DNA from: Mycobacterium sp. IDR2000157661
GTDB taxonomy: Bacteria > Actinomycetota > Actinomycetes > Mycobacteriales > Mycobacteriaceae
Assembly (NCBI RefSeq): GCF_022317005.1
Contig: NZ_CP081006.1
Span: 992,001 to 1,056,000, forward strand
Length of the DNA stretch: 64,000 nt
Reading direction: 5' to 3'
Shown here: positions 58,945 to 64,000 of the stretch, piece after piece
Numbering within the stretch: position 1 is the stretch's first letter
Layout: each line of letters starts with the position of its first letter
Translations under genes and position numbers: made by a program
The notes under the pieces: model-generated
Database searches by the model: none
Told to the model about the DNA's origin: nothing
The model's input: only the letters and a program-made list of their open reading frames with translations

Positions 58945-59886
58945 CTACTGCTTTTCGTTGGCATCCGCCATGAGTTCGCGCGCGCCGAGGTCGAACAGCT
59001 CCTCGGCCACCGAGAGCCCCAGCTCCCGGGCCCGGTCGGGTGTCCCGACTCCGGACGCGCGGATCACGTCGGATCCGTCCAGCGTCGCCACACAGCCGCG
59101 CAGCGACACCTCTTCGAAGACGTTGCCGTCCTCATCGATGGACTCGACCACCTCGGCGATCGCGCCCACCGGTGCGGAACAACCCGCCTCCAGCCGGGCG
59201 AGCAGGGCACGCTCGGCGGTGACCGCGGCGCGCGTGTCGGCGTCGTCCAACTCCGCCAACAGCGCGGCGAGCCCGGTGTCGCCTGCGCGGCACTCGACCG
59301 CAAGCGCACCTTGAGCCGGTGCCGGCAACATCTGCACCGGCTCAAGCGTCTCGGTGACATCGGCCAGCCGTCCGATGCGGGACAGACCCGCCCGGGCGAC
59401 GACGACGCCGTCGAGATCACCGTTGCTTACCCTGTTCAACCTGGTATCAAGGTTGCCTCTTAGGGGGCGGATTTCCAAACCGAGACCCAGTGCTCTAAGC
59501 TGCGCGGCCCGTCGCGGGCTCGACGTGCCGATCACCGAGCCCGTGGGCAACTCGCCAAGCACCAGCCCGTCGCGGGCCACCAGGGCGTCGCGCGGGTCTT
59601 CACGCCGCGGTATCGCCGCGATGGTGAAGCGGGGGTCGGCGGCGGTCGGCAAATCCTTGTAGGAATGCACGGCCATGTCCACGCGACCGTCGTCGATGGC
59701 CTCCCGCAGCGCCGCGGTGAACACCCCGACACCGATGTCGGCGATCGGCGCATGGGACCGGTCGCCGTCGGTGGAGATGATGACCAACTCCGCGGAATGC
59801 CCGTTGGCGGCGAGTGCGTCTCTGACGGCACCGGCTTGGGTGGTGGCCAACAGGCTGCCGCGGGTGCCTATCCGGATTTCAGTCAA
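58945..59886 (-). CDS. hemC: hydroxymethylbilane synthase (porphobilinogen deaminase) HemC
   Basis: A 313-aa enzyme joining four porphobilinogen units. The start [16 protein letters not shown], the arginine-rich [11 protein letters not shown] and [11 protein letters not shown] segments are intact. Dipyrromethane cofactor Cys is 235 in [10 protein letters not shown]. The gap to hemA is only 3 nt; the gap to hemD 6 nt. Confidence 0.96.
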   Translation of the reverse strand: MTEIRIGTRGSLLATTQAGAVRDALAANGHSAELVIISTDGDRSHAPIADIGVGVFTAALREAIDDGRVDMAVHSYKDLPTAADPRFTIAAIPRREDPRDALVARDGLVLGELPTGSVIGTSSPRRAAQLRALGLGLEIRPLRGNLDTRLNRVSNGDLDGVVVARAGLSRIGRLADVTETLEPVQMLPAPAQGALAVECRAGDTGLAALLAELDDADTRAAVTAERALLARLEAGCSAPVGAIAEVVESIDEDGNVFEEVSLRGCVATLDGSDVIRASGVGTPDRARELGLSVAEELFDLGARELMADANEKQ

Positions 59887-59889
59887 GCG

Positions 59890-61233
59890 TTACTCGGTGT
59901 TGTCGAATTCAGTTGCGACCAGCGGAATTTCGGGTCCGGCGACGGCGTCGACGGCCTGCTGGTCGAGCTCGAACAGCTCGCGCAGCGCCTCGGCGTAGCT
60001 GTCTCCGCCGGGCGCGCTGGCCAGTTGCTTGACCCGCACGGTCGGGGCGTGCAGCAGCTTGTCGACCACCCGCCGCACGGTCTTGGCGACCTCGTCGCGG
60101 TGGGCGGCGTCCAGGCCGGGCAGCCTGTTGTCGAGACGAAGCAGCTCGGCCTCGACGACGTCGGCGGCGCGCTGCCGCAAAGCGGTCACGGTCGGGGTGA
60201 CCTCGGCCATCCGCTGACCGGCCAGATAGTTGGCGACCTCGGCGGCGACGATGGTGCGGGCGGCTTCGGCGTCGGAGGCGGCGGCCCTTGCCGACGGTTC
60301 ACGCTGGATCCGGTCCATGTCGATGACGTGAACGCCGGGCAGACCGGCCACCGCGGGGTCGACATCGCGCGGCATGCCGAGGTCGCAGAACACCAGCTCC
60401 TTGGGCTCCATGCCGTGGGCCAGCCCGCGGTGCACGTCGGCCAGCGAGACGACCGGCCGCACGGCGCCCGTGCAGCACACCACCACCTCGGCGTCGGTCA
60501 GCAACGGCGGCAGGTGGTCGAACGGGAAGGCGTCGGACTCGATGCCCAGTTCGCGGATGTGGTGGGCCAGACGCTTGGCGCGCGGCAGCGACCGGTTCAC
60601 GACGTGGATACGCTCGACACCCGCCGCGGCCAGGTGTTTGGCGGCCAGTGAGCCCATCGAGCCTGCGCCGATCACCACAGCGCGGCGGCCGGCCAGCGAG
60701 TCTAGCTTCGTCGCGGCCATGCCGAGGGCCACCGACACCACGGATGCGCCCGCGGCGTCGATCCCGGTCTCCGAGTGCACCCGCTTGCCGACCGACAGCG
60801 CTCGCTGCGCGAGCTCGTGCAGGGTGCGACCGACGGTGTGGTTCCCCTCAGCGGTGGCGTAGGCGCGGCGCACCTGGCCCAGGACCTGCTGCTCGCCGAT
60901 GACCGCGGAGTCCAGTCCGGAGGTGACCGCGAACAGGTGCTCGACGGCGGCTTCGGCGTAGCGCACGTAGGCGTACTTGGTGAGCTCGTGCAGGGTCATC
61001 CCGGAGTGCTCGGAGAGCACCTGACCGATCACCGACAAACCGCCGTGGAAGGCCTCCACCACCGCGTAGACCTCGACGCGGTTGCAGGTGGACAGCACCA
61101 TCGCCTCGGTGACCAGGGACGACTGCAGCGCCTTCTCGACGATCTTGGCCTGATCGGATTCGTCGGTGCTCAGTTGCTCGAGCACCGAGACCGGCGCGCT
61201 GCGGTGCGAAACCCCGAAGAGCAACACGCTCAC
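59890..61233 (-). CDS. hemA: glutamyl-tRNA reductase HemA
   Basis: A 447-aa NADPH enzyme that reduces glutamyl-tRNA in the C5 pathway. Catalytic Cys50 lies in [16 protein letters not shown] site [17 protein letters not shown] near residue 190, and the C-terminal dimerisation helices are present. Start [15 protein letters not shown] at 61233; GTGAGGAAGCC precedes it. It heads the hem operon and works with HemL, encoded 11 kb to the left. Confidence 0.96.
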   Translation of the reverse strand: MSVLLFGVSHRSAPVSVLEQLSTDESDQAKIVEKALQSSLVTEAMVLSTCNRVEVYAVVEAFHGGLSVIGQVLSEHSGMTLHELTKYAYVRYAEAAVEHLFAVTSGLDSAVIGEQQVLGQVRRAYATAEGNHTVGRTLHELAQRALSVGKRVHSETGIDAAGASVVSVALGMAATKLDSLAGRRAVVIGAGSMGSLAAKHLAAAGVERIHVVNRSLPRAKRLAHHIRELGIESDAFPFDHLPPLLTDAEVVVCCTGAVRPVVSLADVHRGLAHGMEPKELVFCDLGMPRDVDPAVAGLPGVHVIDMDRIQREPSARAAASDAEAARTIVAAEVANYLAGQRMAEVTPTVTALRQRAADVVEAELLRLDNRLPGLDAAHRDEVAKTVRRVVDKLLHAPTVRVKQLASAPGGDSYAEALRELFELDQQAVDAVAGPEIPLVATEFDNTE

Positions 61234-61380
61234 GGCTTCCTCACCACAATTCTCCCCGTCGCTTCGCTCGCCCCAGGATCGACATCCACGGTAGTCGGTG
61301 AACAGTTAGGCGACCAAATTCCGGAGGTTGCCGAGATGCGACTTTCGACACGTCGACGGGCGGCGATTCGTACCGGAATC

Positions 61381-61647
61381 TCATTTCGGCCGGGGGCTCG
61401 TCAGATCAGTGCGCAGCCGGGCCTCGTCGACCTCCCAGTAGCTGTGCTCGGCGCCGTCGAGGAGCACCACCGGCAACCGGTCGCCGAACTCGGCACGCAG
61501 CGCCGCGTCGCCCGCGGCAGCGGCCGCGTCGACGTCGGTGACGGTCAACTCGAAGCCCAGCTCGTCGGCGAGCCGGGCCAGTTGATCGGCCGCCCGCACG
61601 CAGATCGAGCAGCCGTCGCGGGTGAGCAACTGCACCTGCCGGTCCAC
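61381..61647 (-). CDS. glutaredoxin-like protein (Rv0508-like)
   Basis: An 88-aa thioredoxin-fold protein. Active site RDGCSICVRA near residue 12, and the fold ends VVLLDGAEHSYWEVDEARLR. GTG at 61647 gives VDRQVQLLTRDG; the very long frame extending into the divergent gene is not real. It is in the hem neighbourhood of M. tuberculosis also. Redox partner unknown. Confidence 0.85.
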   Translation of the reverse strand: MDRQVQLLTRDGCSICVRAADQLARLADELGFELTVTDVDAAAAAGDAALRAEFGDRLPVVLLDGAEHSYWEVDEARLRTDLTSPRPK

Positions 61648-61673
61648 CCCGCAAGTATCCCGCCGGCGTGACT

Positions 61674-61679
61674 TAGGGT
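61674..61679 (+). promoter_or_regulatory. -10 hexamer TAGGGT, leaderless type
   Basis: TAGGGT is followed by 7 nt and the GTG at 61687, the same hexamer and spacing as at 17974. The divergent glutaredoxin-like gene starts 27 bp to the left. Confidence 0.5.
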
Positions 61680-61686
61680 TGACTGC

Positions 61687-62655
61687 GTGTCCGAGCCCGG
61701 TCGCGTCGAGGGTGAGCAGTTGGCGGGCGCCACCAGCCCCGCCGAGCAGCAGCGCGCCGGTGAAGCCAGCGCCGAGCAGGCCGCCGCCGGCCTGCTCATC
61801 GAACCCACCACCGCCCCGCCGCCGCCCCCGCCGGATCTCACCGCGGCGGCCTTCTTCGATGTCGACAACACGCTGGTGCACGGTTCGTCGTTGATCCACT
61901 TCGCCCGCGGGCTGGCCGCGCGCAAGTACTTCACCTACGGCGACATCGCGAAATTCGTCTATGCCCAGGCCAAGTTCCAGCTGACCGGCCGGGAGAACAG
62001 CGGCGACGTGGCTGCCGGCAGGCGCAAGGCGCTGGCGTTCATCGAGGGCCGGACCACCGCGGAGCTGATGGCCGTCGGCGAGGAGATCTACGACGAGATC
62101 ATCTCCGACAAGATCTGGCCCGGCACCCGCGCGCTTGCACAGATGCACCTCGACGCCGGGCAGCAGGTGTGGCTGGTGACCGCGACGCCCTACGAGCTGG
62201 CCAACACCATCGCCAAGCGGCTGGGTCTGACCGGTGCGCTGGGCACCGTCGCCGAATCCGTCGACGGGGTGTTCACCGGCCGGCTGGTCGGCGACATCCT
62301 GCACGGCACCGGCAAGGCGCACGCGGTGCGGTCGCTGGCCATCCGCGAGGGCCTGAACCTGCGCCGCTGCACGGCCTACTCGGACAGCTTCAACGATGTG
62401 CCGATGCTGTCGCTGGTGGGTACCGCGGTGGCGATCAACCCGGATGCGGACCTGCGGGATCTGGCTCGCGAGCGGGGCTGGGAGATTCGCGATTTCCGCA
62501 CCGCCAGAAAGGCCGCGCGCATCGGGGTGCCGTCGGCACTGGCGCTCGGGGCGGCAGGCGGGGCACTGGCCGCAATCGTGTCGCGGCGGCAGGAGAGCAA
62601 GGTGGCCCGCGTCCGCCGAGCCGGGATTGCGCCGCTGATAGGCTCGCGCCGCTGA
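61687..62655 (+). CDS. HAD-IB family phosphatase (SerB1/Rv0505c-like)
   Basis: A 322-aa protein. The first ~50 residues are Ala/Gln/Pro-rich and disordered; HAD motif [16 protein letters not shown] near residue 56, motif [14 protein letters not shown] near 160, motif [17 protein letters not shown] near 235. The C-terminal ~60 residues include a hydrophobic stretch [16 protein letters not shown] that may anchor it. HAD-IB members include phosphoserine phosphatases, but many in mycobacteria act on lipids such as lysophosphatidate; the substrate here is uncertain. Confidence 0.85.
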   Translation: MSEPGRVEGEQLAGATSPAEQQRAGEASAEQAAAGLLIEPTTAPPPPPPDLTAAAFFDVDNTLVHGSSLIHFARGLAARKYFTYGDIAKFVYAQAKFQLTGRENSGDVAAGRRKALAFIEGRTTAELMAVGEEIYDEIISDKIWPGTRALAQMHLDAGQQVWLVTATPYELANTIAKRLGLTGALGTVAESVDGVFTGRLVGDILHGTGKAHAVRSLAIREGLNLRRCTAYSDSFNDVPMLSLVGTAVAINPDADLRDLARERGWEIRDFRTARKAARIGVPSALALGAAGGALAAIVSRRQESKVARVRRAGIAPLIGSRR

Positions 62656-62678
62656 CACCGAGCAGAAGAGACTCCAGT

Positions 62679-63218
62679 ATGGCGATCGCCGAGAACATCA
62701 TCGGAACGCACTACCGCTATCCCGACTACTTCGAGGTCGACCGGGAGAAGATCCGCGAGTTCGCGCGCGCGGTCAAGAACGATCACCCGGCCCACTTCAG
62801 CGAGGACGCGGCGGGCGAGTGCGGCTTCGACACGCTGATCGCACCGCTGACCTTCCTGGCGGTGGCCGGGCGCCGGGTGCAGCTGGAGATCTTCAACCAG
62901 TTCGACGTGCCGATCAACATGGAACGGGTGCTGCACCGCGACCAGAAGATCACGTTCCACCGCCCGATCGTGGCCGGTGACAAGCTGTACTTCGACTCCT
63001 ACCTGGACTCGGTGACCGAGTCGCACGGCGCCGTCGTGACCGAGGTCCGCGGCGAGGTGACCGACGCCGAGGGCAAGCCGGTGCTGACCAGCATCGTGAC
63101 GGTGATGGGCGAGGCCCAGTCCGACACCGAGGCCGACGAAGTGAGCGAGCGCATCGCCGCCGCGCGCGACGAGGCCATCGCCAAGATGATTGCCAAGCAA
63201 ACTAGTTCGCCGAGCTAG
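62679..63218 (+). CDS. MaoC/FAS1-like dehydratase subunit (HadA/Rv0504c-like)
   Basis: A 179-aa hot-dog protein. [29 protein letters not shown] and [10 protein letters not shown] are the HadA-type start; [27 protein letters not shown] is the second half. HadA/HadC subunits pair with HadB for dehydration of long-chain hydroxyacyl-ACP. There is no HadB next to it; its partner must be elsewhere or it acts alone. ATG 62679. Confidence 0.88.
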   Translation: MAIAENIIGTHYRYPDYFEVDREKIREFARAVKNDHPAHFSEDAAGECGFDTLIAPLTFLAVAGRRVQLEIFNQFDVPINMERVLHRDQKITFHRPIVAGDKLYFDSYLDSVTESHGAVVTEVRGEVTDAEGKPVLTSIVTVMGEAQSDTEADEVSERIAAARDEAIAKMIAKQTSSPS

Positions 63219-63257
63219 CGGCGCGGCGGGTCGTTGTCCGGTCTCCCGGCGAGCGGC

Positions 63258-64000
63258 TCAGCCGAGGAACGTGTTGCGCCTGCTGGCCAGCAGTTGGTAG
63301 AGCGTCTGTTGAATGGTCTCGCGCACCTGGTCGGTGAGCTCGAAGGTGACCATCGGGTCGTCGGCGGCCGATTCGTCGTAGTCGGCGGTGTCGATCGGCG
63401 CACCGAACTGGATGTGCCACTTGGACGGCAGCGGCACCATGCCCACCGGACCTGCCAGCGGGAACAGCGGCGTGACCGGGAAGTACGGCAGGCCGAGCAG
63501 CCGGGCCAGCAGCTTCACGTCGGCGACCATCGGGTAGATCTCCTCGGAGCCGACGATCGAGCACGGCACGATGGGCGCCTTGGTGTGCAGCGCGGCCGAG
63601 ACGAACCCGCCGCGGCCGAATCGTTGCAGCTTGTAGCGGTCCTTGAACGGCTTGCCCAGCCCCTTGTACCCCTCCGGGAACACCGCCGTCAGCTCACCGG
63701 CGGCGAGCAGTCGGTGCGCGTCGGCGGTGCAGGCCATGGTGTGGCCGGCCTTGCGTGCGGCGTGACCGACCACCGGCAGGTCGAACACCATGTCGGCGGC
63801 CAACAGGCGCAGATCGCGGTGCGCCGGGTGGTGGTCGCGCACCGCCACCGCCGTCATCAGCCCGTCGAACGGCAATACCCCGGCATGGTTGGCGACCACA
63901 AGGGCGGCGCCGGTCTCGGGCAGGTTGTCGATCCCGCTGACCTCGACCCGGAACCACGAGTTGAAGAACACGCGCAGCAAAGGCAGAAAGATTGCGTCGT
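63258..64000 (-). CDS. lysophospholipid acyltransferase family protein (Rv0502-like, 5' end outside window)
   Basis: At least 247 residues of a PlsC-type acyltransferase are present; the reading frame stays open to the window edge. Catalytic HxxxxD-like motif NHAGVLPFDGLM is near the visible start; FPEGYKGLGKPFKDRYKLQRFGRGG is the second signature; the C-terminal part has PFFPV-like YFPVTPLFPLAGPVG. It acylates a lysophospholipid or glycerol phosphate. The 3' end is complete at 63258. Confidence 0.9.
   Translation of the reverse strand, partial: DAIFLPLLRVFFNSWFRVEVSGIDNLPETGAALVVANHAGVLPFDGLMTAVAVRDHHPAHRDLRLLAADMVFDLPVVGHAARKAGHTMACTADAHRLLAAGELTAVFPEGYKGLGKPFKDRYKLQRFGRGGFVSAALHTKAPIVPCSIVGSEEIYPMVADVKLLARLLGLPYFPVTPLFPLAGPVGMVPLPSKWHIQFGAPIDTADYDESAADDPMVTFELTDQVRETIQQTLYQLLASRRNTFLG

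Noticed and set aside
56767..59463. 898-codon plus-strand open frame
   Set aside because: Antisense shadow of hemB, hemD and hemC, which have intact catalytic motifs on the minus strand.
61381..62658. 425-codon minus-strand frame containing the glutaredoxin-like protein
   Set aside because: Only the last 88 residues match a family; the rest is antisense to the HAD-IB gene.
1..64000. CRISPR arrays, tRNA or rRNA genes, intact insertion sequences
   Set aside because: No regularly spaced repeats with unique spacers, no tRNA cloverleaf with CCA-end context, and no transposase with terminal inverted repeats were found by eye. The tandem repeats present have no spacers.

Overview
This is a high-GC actinobacterial chromosome segment, almost certainly from a Mycolicibacterium-type (environmental, probably fast-growing) mycobacterium. 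From memory, the gene order reproduces the M. tuberculosis Rv0502-Rv0551c block in inverted orientation: fadD8, menB, SDR, glyoxalase, menE, DUF3140, a GT-C-like membrane protein, DUF2064, GT2, galE3-like, MTA phosphorylase, menA, DUF4229, MinD-like ATPase, ccsA-resB-ccdA-tlpA, gpm-like, hemL, then hemB-hemD-hemC-hemA, glutaredoxin-like, HAD-IB phosphatase, HadA-like dehydratase and acyltransferase. No tRNA, rRNA, CRISPR array or intact insertion sequence was seen.

Layout. 1-11.0 kb: fadD8 behind a KstR-type operator, a uridine-kinase-like P-loop kinase, an ECF sigma factor with a long C-terminal domain, a HAD hydrolase, two F420-dependent Ddn-like proteins, and menaquinone genes (menB, menE) mixed with an SDR, an acyl-CoA ligase and a VOC protein. 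11.1-17.9 kb: an accessory island bounded by two broken genes. It holds an exported haemophore-like protein with a Met/His-rich tail, a MacB-type ABC ATPase fused to a YHS metal-binding domain, its FtsX permease, a P1B heavy-metal ATPase with an unusual CPD motif, and a truncated BNR/sortilin-type propeller. 18-22.3 kb: a GT-C-like membrane protein, then an apparent operon of a membrane-anchored molybdopterin oxidoreductase, a four-helix membrane protein and a secreted beta-propeller lipoprotein. 22.3-26.9 kb: a methyltransferase/DUF2064/GT2 set, and a two-component system whose regulator ends in four perfect-length 11-residue repeats. 26.9-36 kb: nitronate monooxygenase, alpha/beta hydrolase, epimerase, MTA phosphorylase, menA, a DUF1214 gene with an N-terminal 30-bp VNTR, TetR and sulfotransferase. 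36-41 kb: a MoxR-DUF58-VWA (Bat-like) operon of six overlapping genes.

41-50 kb: small genes and an aminotransferase relic, then the MinD-like ATPase and a translationally coupled set, hemL-phosphatase-tlpA-ccdA-resB-ccsA, joining haem supply to system II cytochrome c assembly. 50-56 kb: two more Ddn-like proteins, a P450, PNPOx, a very acidic repeat protein, TetR with an MpaB-family oxygenase, and four small membrane genes. 56-64 kb: the hemA-hemC-hemD-hemB operon, a glutaredoxin-like protein, a HAD-IB phosphatase, a MaoC/HadA-like protein and an incomplete acyltransferase.

Many genes are joined by ATGA/GTGA overlaps. At least eight show a TANNNT -10 hexamer 6-8 nt before the ATG/GTG, the signature of leaderless mycobacterial transcripts. 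The most novel candidate is the putative metal-handling island at 11.7-17.3 kb, especially the ABC-YHS fusion; its metal role is inference from domains and neighbours.
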